The translations under genes were made by a program, and so were the position numbers. A stretch of 32,335 nt of DNA from JAZLDV01 sp045614925 (GTDB lineage Bacteria; Bacillota_I; Bacilli_A; Erysipelotrichales; Coprobacillaceae), in contig JAZLDV010000036.1 of assembly GCA_045614925.1 (NCBI GenBank), forward strand, positions 1-32,335, given 5' to 3'. Positions 23,649-32,335 of this stretch are shown here, piece after piece. The notes under the pieces were generated by a model, which did not search any database, was not told the origin of the DNA, and worked only from the letters and a program-made list of their open reading frames with translations. Every line of letters begins with the position of its first letter. Position 1 is the first letter of the stretch.

Positions 23649-26600
23649 ATGAAGAAAGGACGATTTTTATCAATTGTTTTGAGTTTATGTATGATCATAT
23701 CAATGATAAACATTCAGCCAATACATGCTGCTAGTAAAAGTGAACTTCAGGCACTTTTAAATGAATATGCAACGCATGATTATGATGGGGCATTATCTGA
23801 TTATATTGCTGCGATTGAAAATGGGCAAAGTGTTTATGATAATACAAATGCATCGCAAGATGATATCGATCAGGCTGTTAAAGCGATTGAAATGTCAAAA
23901 TTAGGTTTATATTTAAAAGGTTTAGTTACAGTGAAAAGCAATGTAACAAGTATACATGAGAATAATATTACAACTCATGTATGTGACGAAAGTAAAGACA
24001 CAGCGTTTTGGAAAGCTGGAGGACAAACAAGTGGAGATTACATTTTACTTAGTTTCCGTGATCCTATTTACTTAACAAAGTTAAGTTTTTATGTCGCTGG
24101 TGGAGATTATTTACGTTATGGTGATATTCAAGTGAGTAGTGATGGAACATCATTTGAAAAGATTGCATCAATGCAGCAATCATCAGATTTCACTATTACT
24201 TTAGATAATCCACAAAATGTAAAAGCAATTAAAATTTTATGTACTGGTGATCATAGTGGAAACTGGTGGAAGTTAAATGAAATCACTATAAATAGTGGAT
24301 TAGCTGATAAAACAGCATTAAACTTTGAATTAACTAAAAAAGTTTATGAAGATAATTATACAAGTGCATCTTATGCAGTTTATTTGAATGCAAAAGAAAA
24401 TGCACAAAATATCTATAATAATCCATTAGCATCATCATCTGAAGTCAGTGGTGCGATTACAAATTTACGTAATGCTATTTTTAATTTAGAAAAAGTAGAT
24501 GGAAGTGACGTTGTTTTTGAAGGAAAAGGAACTAAAGATGATCCTTATTTAATTCAAAAACCAGCTGATTTAATGAAATTATCAGAATTATCAAATACAA
24601 AAGAAGCTTATGCATCTTTATATTATAAATTAACTTCTGATTTAGATATGAGTGGTCTTATATTAACACCTATAGGAATAAATTATAATTTTAAAGGTGA
24701 AATTGATGGAAATCATCATGTAATTACAAATTTAACAATTCAAAATACTGATGGTAGAGAAAATACTGGGTTAGTTAGTTTCTTATATGGTGGAACAATT
24801 AAAAATTTAGGTATTGAAAGTGGAACAATTACAGGGGCAAATAAAACTGGTGCTCTTGTAGGGCGTACTATGTATGCGACAATTTTAAATTGTTATTCTA
24901 AAGCAAATGTAACAGGTGGAAATGACACAGGTGGATTAGTTGGTATGTACAACAATTCAACTATGGAAAACTGTTTTGCTTGGGGAACAATTACAGGTGT
25001 GAAGAGTGTTGCAGGTTTAGTAGGTGGTGCAAATGCAAGTATTGATTCATCTTATCCTGCATATATCAAAAACTGCTATGTTAATGTGACAATTAATGGT
25101 GCTGAAAATGCTGCATTAATTAGTGGATGGGATGAAGCTCCTTATGGATTCCCAGTAAATTGGGAAAATCTTTATTATTTACAAGGTAAAGTAAGTGTGG
25201 CTAATAATCCAAATCGTGAAGGAACTATTGGAATTTCTAATGATGCCTTTACAAATGGTGAGTTATTAGCAAAATTAAATAGTTCTTTAAAAGAAGGATA
25301 TTCAAGATGGATTGAAGGAGATGAAGGATATCCAGAATTTAGAGTGTCGGTAGGTGAAAATGGTTTAGCTGGAAAAGGAACAGCAGATCAGCCTTATCGT
25401 ATTAGAAGTGTATCTGATTTAGTTCAAATGCAAAAAATTATAAGTCAAAATGCAGAATATGCAGATGATTATTTTGAATTACATGAAGATTTAGATATGA
25501 GTGGTATTGTTTTTACACCTATTTCTACATTTAAAGGTGTATTTGATGGTAAAATGCATAAAATTAGCAATTTAACTATTAATGATACATCAGGTCATCC
25601 AGCAGGATTATTTAGCAGTGTGGATGGTGGAACAATTAAAAACTTAGGTATTGAAAGTGGAACAATTACAGGTACAAATCGTGTTGGTGCATTAATTGGA
25701 CGTACTGATTCAGCTGTAGTATTAAACTGTTATTCTAAAGCAACAGTTACAGGTTCAAATGATGTTGGTGGAATTGTTGGTATGTTCAATAATTCAACAA
25801 TGGAAAACTGTTATGCACGTGCAACTGTAAGTGGAAATGAATCTATTGGTGGATTATCAGGAAGTGCTAATAGAAGTGTTAATCCATCGATTAATGCAGT
25901 ATTTAAAAACTGTTATAGTGCTTCATCAGTTAGTGCAAATAGATATGGTGGAGATGTTATTGGATATGATGAAAGTACTGCAGGTAGTGCTTATAAAATA
26001 ACTATGGAAAACTTATATTGTTCTTCTTTAAAAACTGCAATTGGAAATAATACACGTAATGAAATTAAAATGTTAAGTTCTAATGAAATGACTGATGGTA
26101 CATTAGTTTCATTATTGAATACTATGGACAAAGAAGGATATGCAGAGTGGTTAGAAGATAATAGTGGATATCCTGGTTTTGAAGGTAAAGTTGTTGTGAA
26201 AACAACATTACTAGGAGAAGGAACAGAAGAGTCTCCATATTTAATTGCTAAAGCAGATGATTTAATTGAAATGGCAAGAGTTGTGGATTTATCTTTTGAC
26301 TTTGCAAAAGCACATTATAAAATGACTGCTAATATTGATTTATATAATGTGGATTTTGATGGTATTGCATTAACTACATCATTTAAAGGTGTTTTTGATG
26401 GAAATGGTCATGTTGTTAAAAATATCAATATTTATGAAAAAGGTAGTGATATGACAGGATTCTTCCATTCTACTGAAGATGCTGTAATTAAAAACTTTGG
26501 TATTGAAAGTGGTTTAATTAGAGGTAAAAAATATGTTGGTTCATTGGTTGGTAAATCAATGACGACAACTTTAATAAATTGTTATAATGATGCAACAGTA

Positions 26601-29600
26601 AGAGGAATTGATGATACTGGTGGATTAGTAGGTATGTTCAATAACTCTAAAATGTTAAATTGTTATAATAGTGGAGAAGTAATTGGAACAAAAACAATTG
26701 GTGGTTTAGCTGGTTCTATTAACCGCAGTTTAAATCCATCTGTAGAAGTTAAGATTGATAATTCCTATAATATTGGACATGTACATTGGGGTACTTATTC
26801 TGGAAAAGTAGGTGGACATGTTGAATCAGGAAATAATATCGCAACTTATACAAATGTATATTACAATAAACAGGATGTTCCAAATATGTCTACTGGAAAC
26901 TATGTTGATATTCCAGTGACTGCTTGTAAAAAAGCAGAAATGATGAGTTCTTCATTTGTAGATACTTTAAATAACGGTCGTTTAGATGGTTATGAAGAAT
27001 GGGTATTAGGTGAAGATGGAATTGCTAGATTAAAACTATTTGAGGAAGCAAAAGAAGTAGATTTATTTATGCTTTCTATTAAAGATCAGCCAGAAATTAA
27101 AAATGGTCAAATTGTTTTACCTGTATCTGAGTCTGGTCGTTATAAAGCTGTATTAGCAGGGTCTAATAATCAGCAAGTTGTAGATTTAGATGGTCATGTT
27201 TATGTACCGGTATCAAAACAGACAGTTTATTTAATTTATGACATTATTGATACAATGCAAAATAATGAAGTTGTTGCAAGATTAGATCGTAATGTTATTT
27301 TAGATGTTGAAGGATTCTATGTTGATAGTGGTATTAATGAAGTTCCTAATGTTGTTCCTGGGCTTAGAGAATGGCATGGATTAGAAGGAATTTTAAGTAT
27401 TAGTGAAGACACTAGAATTGTTGCTGTTAATGAAAATGAAAAACAAACAGCAGTTAAAATTAAAGAATATATTGAAAGAGTTACAGGTTTCAATATTGAA
27501 ATTGTAGAAGATACTGCTAAAGCAGGAGATATTGTTGTTTCTTATACAAGTGATAAATATGATGAATTAGGTGATGAAGGATACTATGTTACAATTTCTG
27601 ATAAAGTTGTCATTGAATCTGCATCATCAGTAGGTATGTTATATGGTGGTATAACAATTGCTCAAATTTTATATCAAGATGAAACACATACAAATATTCC
27701 AAAAGGAATTATTCGTGATTATCCAGAATACCCAGTTCGTGGAGGAATGATGGATGTTGCGAGAAAATATTTTGAACTAGATTATATTGAAGAAATTGGA
27801 AAATATATGGCATGGTTCAAAATGAATACATTCCACTTACATATTAATGAAGATAGTGGATTAGGTGGAGAATATTCTTCTTCATTTGTAGTAGAAAGTA
27901 AAAAATATCCTCAATTAAATACTTATAATAGAGGATATATCTGGTCTCAAGAAGACTATAAACAAATGCAAAAGAATTTAAATGAATACGGAGTAAACGT
28001 AGTCAGCGAAATTGATACTCCGGGCCATGCAACAATCTTTGATTTAATTGCTCCTGAAATCGTAAATGGATCTAACTTTGATTTAGCAGGTCATTACGAT
28101 GAATGTTTAGCATTAATCAGTGATGTGTTTGATGAATTTTTAGATGGAGATGATCCAGTATTCCAAAGTGCAACAGTGCATATTGGAACAGATGAATCAG
28201 CTAACTCTTCTGAAAATATGCGTAAATATATTCATGATTTAGCACAATATTGTTTATCTAAAGACAATGTAGAAGATGTTATGTTCTGGGGTAACTTATC
28301 TGTTTATCCAGGAGAAACACAAATCAATTCTGATCATGTTATTAATCAGGTATGGGATAGTGCAGATCAAAGAGTTGAAGAAGCATTATTAGATGGATTT
28401 GATATTATTAACTCAACATCAAATAGTATGTATATTATTCCAGGAAATGGAAATGGATTACATAATGGTTATGTAGATATGGAAACTTTCTATAATACAT
28501 GGGAAGGAACTATTGATTTTGATACAAATAGAGCTGCAAATCCAACATGGATTGCAAGTAGAAACTATTATGCAGATTATGAATTATTATTAGGAAATCC
28601 TCAAATTTTAGGAACTGTATTCTGTAACTGGAATGACAGATCTTGGGGAAATGACTATGATGTTTTAGATTTAGTATTATCATATATTGGTGTTATTTCA
28701 GAAAAATGCTGGTATGGAGATAAAGATCGTTTTGAAACAGGAAAAGAATTTGTTAGTGCATTTGAAAGTGTAGGAGATTATGCTCCTAATGCAAATCCTA
28801 GAAGAATTGTAGATACAGATTCTACAATCATTGCACAATATGATTTTGAAGAAATGACTCAAAATGGTACAAGTGATATTGTGAATAGTTATGATGCAAA
28901 ATTATCAAATGTGACACAAAAAGCAATTGGTGAAGATTATCTATATGGTAAAGCAGCACTACTAAATAAAGAGAGTCTTATTTCATTACCATTTGATGGA
29001 GTAGGATATCCTTATACAGTTAATTTTGATATCTATTTAGATGGACAACAAGATGATAATGCTATTTTATTTAAAGATGGCAATACAACATTCTATTTGA
29101 ATTATAAAGATAAAGGAATAGGATATCAGATTGGTAAATATGGATATACATTTAATGTAGAAATACCAGAAAATCAATGGGTTAATGTAACTTTAACAAG
29201 TACATATATTCATGGATCAACTGCAACAACTATATTAAAGATGGGTAATGATATCTATTCACCACAATTAATTGTTCATCCTTCAAGTGTTTCTTCTCAT
29301 TCAGCTACTTCATATTTAGGTACAAGTACTATGTTTAGTGGAATTGAAGGATATCTTGATAATTTAGTGATTGGAAATAGATATAACCAATCATTATCAG
29401 GAGCTATTCAATTTGAATTTGAAGGTGAAGGAACAAAAGAATCACCATATTTAATTCGTTCAGCATTAGAATTATCTATGTTTGCAAAAATAATTAATGT
29501 GGGTGATAAATTAGATTCATACTTTAAATTAACTCAAGATATTGATATGAGTGGTATTGCTTATAACAGTGCTGTTGAATTTAGAGGAACATTAGATGGT

Positions 29601-32335
29601 GATGGACATAAGATTACAAACTTAACAATTAATGAACCATCAAGTACAAATGTAGGATTAATTGGATTCTTAAATGGTGGAACAATTAAAAATTTAGGAA
29701 TTGAAAATTCTACTATTAATGGACAAATAAGAGTTGGTGCATTAGCAGGAAGAACTATGCATGCAACAATTATGAACTGTTATTCAAAAGCAACAGTTAG
29801 TGGAAACAATGATGTTGGTGGAATTGTTGGTATGTTTAATAGTTCTAAGATGTTTAACTGTTATTCTATGGCTACAGTAAGTGCAAGTGTTGAATCTGCA
29901 GGAGGTATTGCAGGAAGCTTAAACTCTTCATTAGATTTAAATAATCCTGTAGAAGTTGACAATGTTTACAGTTATGCAAGTGTAAGTGGACCTAAGTATA
30001 TTGGTGCAATTACTGGATGGGATGAAGGTTCAAGTGAAGCACATCCAGTTCATATGACTCATGTATATTATTGCAGTAATTTAAATCCATCAGGAAACTT
30101 TGCAAATAGACAAGTCACAAAATTAACATTAGCACAATTAACAGATAAGACATTATTAAATGAATTAAATAATCATTTATCTGATGGTTATGAACCATGG
30201 GTAATTGGAGAAGGTAATTATCCTACATTTAGACATGGATTATATGATATTAGTGAATTACAAGCATTAATCGAACAATCTGAATCTATTGATACTTCTT
30301 TATATAAAGAAGAGTTAGTAGATGCATTAAATGAAGCAATTCAAAATGCAAAAGATGCATTATTACCTTTATCTAAAGAACATTTAGATACAGCAACTCA
30401 AACATTAAAAGATGCAATTCAAGCATTAGAATATAAAGATGCAGATTATACTGATGTAGACAATGCAATTAATTCAAAACCTGCTGATTTAACATTATAT
30501 ATTGAAGAAACAGTAGAAGTATTATTAAATGCAATTAATTCAGTTGTTAGAGGATTAAATATTACTGAACAAGCTCGAGTTGATGAATTTGCACAAAATA
30601 TCTTAAATGCAATTGAAGCATTAATCTATAAACGTGCAGATTACAGTGCTGTAGAAGAAGCAAAAGATAAAGTAGAACAATTAAATAAAGATAACTATGT
30701 AGACTTTAGTGCAGTAGAAGCAGCTGTAAATGCTGTTGTTAATGGTTTAGATATTACTAAACAAGCAGAAGTCAATGCATTTGCTAAAGCAATTGAAGAT
30801 GCAATTAATGCATTACAATTAAAAGGTGCAGACTATACTCAAGTTAATGCATTAAAAGCACAAGTAGCATTATTAGATAAAAATAATTATGTAGACTTTA
30901 GTGCAGTAGAAGCAGCTGTAAATGCAGTTGTTGAAGGTTTAGATATTACTAAACAAGCAGAAGTTGATGCATATGCTAAAGCAATTGAAGATGCAATTAC
31001 AGAATTAGTATTAAAAGATGCTGATTACACTGCATTAAATGAAGCAATCGCAGCAGCTGAAGCATTAGAAGCAGACAAATATATTGACTTTACTCAAGTA
31101 ACTGAAGCAGTAGAAGCAGGTAAAGCATTATTAACTGCAACTATTGATAAACAACAATTAGTTGATGATGCAGCTAAAGCAATCAATGATGCAGTAGCAG
31201 CATTACAATTAAAACCAACAAAAGTAGAAATTCCAACAAGCGAAATGACTGCAGCAACTGGAAATGCTCACCAAGGTGATCCAAATGAAGGTCCAGCATC
31301 ATTTGCAATCGATGGAAATCAAAATACTATGTGGCATACAGACTGGTATCCAGCAGACAATGCAGGAAGAGATGATCACTGGTTACAAATCACATTTGAT
31401 GAATTAAAAGAAATCTGTGAAATGAAAGTCTTACAAAGACAAGGTGAATGGCCAAACGGTCAGGTATTAAAATTTGACTTATATGGAAGAATCTCTGAAG
31501 ATGCTGAATGGGAATTAATCGTAGATGATGGAACATTAACAACATCTAACGCTTGGCAAACTGTAGAATTTGATGCAGTTGAAGTTAAAGAAGTAAAATT
31601 ACAAGTATTAGATGCAACTGGAGACCAACCAAATAAACAATTCTCAGCAATCGCTGAAATCAGATTCGTAGAAACTGGAAAAGATGTAGAACCATTAGCT
31701 GACTACAGTGCAGTTAATGCAGCAATCGAAGCAGCAAACGGATTAAATAAAGAACATTACACTAACTTCTCGGCTGTAGAAGCAGCAATCGAAGCAGTAG
31801 TAAAAGGATTAAGAGAAAGCTCTCAAGCAGAAGTTGATGCAATGGCAGCTACAATCAATGCAGCAATCGCAGCATTAGAAGTTAAAGCAGCAGATTACAC
31901 TGGATTACAGGCAGCAATCGAAGCAGCAGAAGCATTAGATGCATCTGATTACAAAGACTTCAGTGCAGTAGAAGCAGCAGTTGCAGCTGGTAAAGATGTA
32001 GCTGATGACTTAGATGCTACACAACAATCAGTAATCGAAGAAGCAATCGCAGCAATCAATGCAGCAGTTGCAGGATTACAATTAAAAGATGCAGACTATG
32101 CAGCAGTAGAAGAAGCATTAGGAAACGTACCTGCTGACTTATCAATCTATACTGATGCAACAGTAGAAGCATTAGAAGAAGCATTAGAAGCAGTAGTAGA
32201 AGGATTAGACTTCACTAAACAAGCAGAAGTAGATGCAATGGCTAAAGCTATTGAAGAAGCAATCGAAGCATTAGAAGTAAAAGGTGCAGATTACAGTGCA
32301 GTAGAAGAAGCAATTGAAGAAGCAGAAGCATTAGT
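23649..32335 (+). CDS. Giant secreted multidomain GH20 hexosaminidase (3' end outside window)
   Basis: The frame is open for 2,895 codons to the window edge. ATG 23649 follows GAGGAGGG. A signal peptide ends at IHA-A (after residue 27). Domains by approximate residue: helical FIVAR-like segments flanking a discoidin/CBM32-like domain (30-290); three GLUG modules (291-566, 573-847, 856-1134); a linker domain; GH20b (~1250-1355); the GH20 catalytic barrel (~1358-1700) with FHLHIN, EIDTPGH and HIGTDES; a LamG-like jelly-roll (~1725-1915); a fourth GLUG module (1924-2197); five FIVAR repeats (2200-2520); an F5/8-type C domain (2523-2677); and four more FIVAR repeats, the last cut off. D1515 and E1516 are the predicted substrate-assisted pair. 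It probably cleaves beta-linked GlcNAc/GalNAc or lacto-N-biose from host or mucin glycans; exact specificity is open. A C-terminal anchor would lie outside the window. Confidence 0.9.
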   Translation, partial: MKKGRFLSIVLSLCMIISMINIQPIHAASKSELQALLNEYATHDYDGALSDYIAAIENGQSVYDNTNASQDDIDQAVKAIEMSKLGLYLKGLVTVKSNVTSIHENNITTHVCDESKDTAFWKAGGQTSGDYILLSFRDPIYLTKLSFYVAGGDYLRYGDIQVSSDGTSFEKIASMQQSSDFTITLDNPQNVKAIKILCTGDHSGNWWKLNEITINSGLADKTALNFELTKKVYEDNYTSASYAVYLNAKENAQNIYNNPLASSSEVSGAITNLRNAIFNLEKVDGSDVVFEGKGTKDDPYLIQKPADLMKLSELSNTKEAYASLYYKLTSDLDMSGLILTPIGINYNFKGEIDGNHHVITNLTIQNTDGRENTGLVSFLYGGTIKNLGIESGTITGANKTGALVGRTMYATILNCYSKANVTGGNDTGGLVGMYNNSTMENCFAWGTITGVKSVAGLVGGANASIDSSYPAYIKNCYVNVTINGAENAALISGWDEAPYGFPVNWENLYYLQGKVSVANNPNREGTIGISNDAFTNGELLAKLNSSLKEGYSRWIEGDEGYPEFRVSVGENGLAGKGTADQPYRIRSVSDLVQMQKIISQNAEYADDYFELHEDLDMSGIVFTPISTFKGVFDGKMHKISNLTINDTSGHPAGLFSSVDGGTIKNLGIESGTITGTNRVGALIGRTDSAVVLNCYSKATVTGSNDVGGIVGMFNNSTMENCYARATVSGNESIGGLSGSANRSVNPSINAVFKNCYSASSVSANRYGGDVIGYDESTAGSAYKITMENLYCSSLKTAIGNNTRNEIKMLSSNEMTDGTLVSLLNTMDKEGYAEWLEDNSGYPGFEGKVVVKTTLLGEGTEESPYLIAKADDLIEMARVVDLSFDFAKAHYKMTANIDLYNVDFDGIALTTSFKGVFDGNGHVVKNINIYEKGSDMTGFFHSTEDAVIKNFGIESGLIRGKKYVGSLVGKSMTTTLINCYNDATVRGIDDTGGLVGMFNNSKMLNCYNSGEVIGTKTIGGLAGSINRSLNPSVEVKIDNSYNIGHVHWGTYSGKVGGHVESGNNIATYTNVYYNKQDVPNMSTGNYVDIPVTACKKAEMMSSSFVDTLNNGRLDGYEEWVLGEDGIARLKLFEEAKEVDLFMLSIKDQPEIKNGQIVLPVSESGRYKAVLAGSNNQQVVDLDGHVYVPVSKQTVYLIYDIIDTMQNNEVVARLDRNVILDVEGFYVDSGINEVPNVVPGLREWHGLEGILSISEDTRIVAVNENEKQTAVKIKEYIERVTGFNIEIVEDTAKAGDIVVSYTSDKYDELGDEGYYVTISDKVVIESASSVGMLYGGITIAQILYQDETHTNIPKGIIRDYPEYPVRGGMMDVARKYFELDYIEEIGKYMAWFKMNTFHLHINEDSGLGGEYSSSFVVESKKYPQLNTYNRGYIWSQEDYKQMQKNLNEYGVNVVSEIDTPGHATIFDLIAPEIVNGSNFDLAGHYDECLALISDVFDEFLDGDDPVFQSATVHIGTDESANSSENMRKYIHDLAQYCLSKDNVEDVMFWGNLSVYPGETQINSDHVINQVWDSADQRVEEALLDGFDIINSTSNSMYIIPGNGNGLHNGYVDMETFYNTWEGTIDFDTNRAANPTWIASRNYYADYELLLGNPQILGTVFCNWNDRSWGNDYDVLDLVLSYIGVISEKCWYGDKDRFETGKEFVSAFESVGDYAPNANPRRIVDTDSTIIAQYDFEEMTQNGTSDIVNSYDAKLSNVTQKAIGEDYLYGKAALLNKESLISLPFDGVGYPYTVNFDIYLDGQQDDNAILFKDGNTTFYLNYKDKGIGYQIGKYGYTFNVEIPENQWVNVTLTSTYIHGSTATTILKMGNDIYSPQLIVHPSSVSSHSATSYLGTSTMFSGIEGYLDNLVIGNRYNQSLSGAIQFEFEGEGTKESPYLIRSALELSMFAKIINVGDKLDSYFKLTQDIDMSGIAYNSAVEFRGTLDGDGHKITNLTINEPSSTNVGLIGFLNGGTIKNLGIENSTINGQIRVGALAGRTMHATIMNCYSKATVSGNNDVGGIVGMFNSSKMFNCYSMATVSASVESAGGIAGSLNSSLDLNNPVEVDNVYSYASVSGPKYIGAITGWDEGSSEAHPVHMTHVYYCSNLNPSGNFANRQVTKLTLAQLTDKTLLNELNNHLSDGYEPWVIGEGNYPTFRHGLYDISELQALIEQSESIDTSLYKEELVDALNEAIQNAKDALLPLSKEHLDTATQTLKDAIQALEYKDADYTDVDNAINSKPADLTLYIEETVEVLLNAINSVVRGLNITEQARVDEFAQNILNAIEALIYKRADYSAVEEAKDKVEQLNKDNYVDFSAVEAAVNAVVNGLDITKQAEVNAFAKAIEDAINALQLKGADYTQVNALKAQVALLDKNNYVDFSAVEAAVNAVVEGLDITKQAEVDAYAKAIEDAITELVLKDADYTALNEAIAAAEALEADKYIDFTQVTEAVEAGKALLTATIDKQQLVDDAAKAINDAVAALQLKPTKVEIPTSEMTAATGNAHQGDPNEGPASFAIDGNQNTMWHTDWYPADNAGRDDHWLQITFDELKEICEMKVLQRQGEWPNGQVLKFDLYGRISEDAEWELIVDDGTLTTSNAWQTVEFDAVEVKEVKLQVLDATGDQPNKQFSAIAEIRFVETGKDVEPLADYSAVNAAIEAANGLNKEHYTNFSAVEAAIEAVVKGLRESSQAEVDAMAATINAAIAALEVKAADYTGLQAAIEAAEALDASDYKDFSAVEAAVAAGKDVADDLDATQQSVIEEAIAAINAAVAGLQLKDADYAAVEEALGNVPADLSIYTDATVEALEEALEAVVEGLDFTKQAEVDAMAKAIEEAIEALEVKGADYSAVEEAIEEAEAL
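24519..27050 (+). repeat. Three GLUG modules before the catalytic domain
   Basis: Each module of about 280 residues opens with a G-x-G-T-x-x-x-P-Y-x-I motif (GKGTKDDPYLI, GKGTADQPYRI, GEGTEESPYLI). It continues with D-(L/I)-D, F-x-G-x-x-D-G, the GGTIKNLGIESGTITG segment, N-C-Y-x-K/D-A and G-G-L-V-G-M, and ends in a G-Y-x-x-W strand. The shared DNA segment beginning at 24789 recurs at 25626, 837 bases (279 codons) later, with about one difference in 45 bases. The third module is more diverged. Confidence 0.85.
29418..30238 (+). repeat. Fourth GLUG module, after the catalytic and LamG-like domains
   Basis: Opens with GEGTKESPYLI and contains GGTIKNLGIENSTI (DNA from 29676), NCYSKATVSG and GGIVGMFN. 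It is closest by eye to module 2 (NCYSKATVTG, GGIVGMFN), suggesting an internal duplication that moved across the catalytic domain. Confidence 0.82.
30246..32335 (+). repeat. FIVAR repeat region (at least nine ~64-residue helical repeats)
   Basis: Repeats begin with (D/G/A)-A-D-Y and end in A-(I/L)-x-x-L-x-x-K. Five lie before the F5/8C domain (31215-31679) and four after it, the last truncated by the window. Repeats 3 and 4 are nearly identical at DNA level: 30690-30815 and 30882-31007, offset 192 bases (64 codons), with about a dozen differences. They probably form a stiff stalk holding the enzyme away from the cell. Confidence 0.85.

Noticed and set aside
30246..32335. Repetitive DNA that might suggest a CRISPR array
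   Set aside because: Period is about 192 bases, the frame stays open throughout, and units encode helical FIVAR repeats; there are no short identical repeats with unique spacers.
23649..32335. Possible frameshift or broken gene, because no stop is found
   Set aside because: Reading frame checked at several points (near 25323, 26223, 28023, 29403, 31203 and 32283) and stays in phase; the missing stop is due to the window edge.

Overview
The window is AT-rich bacterial DNA with strong Shine-Dalgarno sites, TATAAT-type promoters, short U-tailed hairpin terminators and codons that strongly prefer A or T at the third position. The gene content is a bifurcating-type [FeFe] hydrogenase, iron alcohol dehydrogenase, Opp peptide importer, HPr-regulated-type GlpK, SipW-type secretion signal, and GLUG/FIVAR/cell-wall-binding surface proteins. 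Together these suggest a strictly anaerobic, fermentative, gut-associated member of the Bacillota, most likely of the Erysipelotrichia type. That placement is inference from gene content; there is no rRNA in the window.

Region 1 (1-5589): the 3' part of a NADH/ferredoxin-linked [FeFe] hydrogenase operon. It holds the end of a GHKL ATPase, a small thioredoxin-fold ferredoxin, a NuoF-like HydB and the catalytic HydA. A hairpin and an iron-dependent alcohol dehydrogenase follow. These are electron-disposal functions (H2 and alcohol).

Region 2 (5590-8729): a secreted protein with a SipW-cognate-type signal peptide and a beta-helix-like C-terminus, convergent with a MATE efflux gene. Two back-to-back hairpins lie between them.

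Region 3 (8730-12906): a deoxynucleoside salvage operon (CNT nucleoside transporter, deoB, deoC), then a PPP-type metallophosphoesterase and a small DUF1294 membrane protein, each ended by a clear terminator.

Region 4 (13077-18870): a complete oppABCDF oligopeptide import operon with a consensus -35 box, an inverted repeat just after the -10 box, and an attenuator-like hairpin between oppA and oppB.

Region 5 (18871-21329): glpK followed by a PAP2-family membrane phosphatase, under an extended -10 promoter.

Region 6 (21441-32335): cell-surface proteins. One is a membrane-spanning protein with cytoplasmic Sel1-like repeats and about 14 external cell-wall-binding repeats. The other is a giant secreted GH20 hexosaminidase, open for 2,895 codons to the window edge, with four GLUG modules, carbohydrate-binding-like domains and at least nine FIVAR repeats. 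Its promoter carries a near-consensus CcpA (cre) site over the -10 box, suggesting glycan foraging under catabolite repression.

No tRNA, rRNA, CRISPR array, insertion sequence or phage gene was seen. No gene-free stretch exceeds 300 bases. I found nothing that clearly amounts to a wholly new system. The most unusual items are the giant GH20 protein and its cre/promoter arrangement, the Sel1-TM-cell-wall-repeat protein, and cysteine substitutions in the hydrogenase module.
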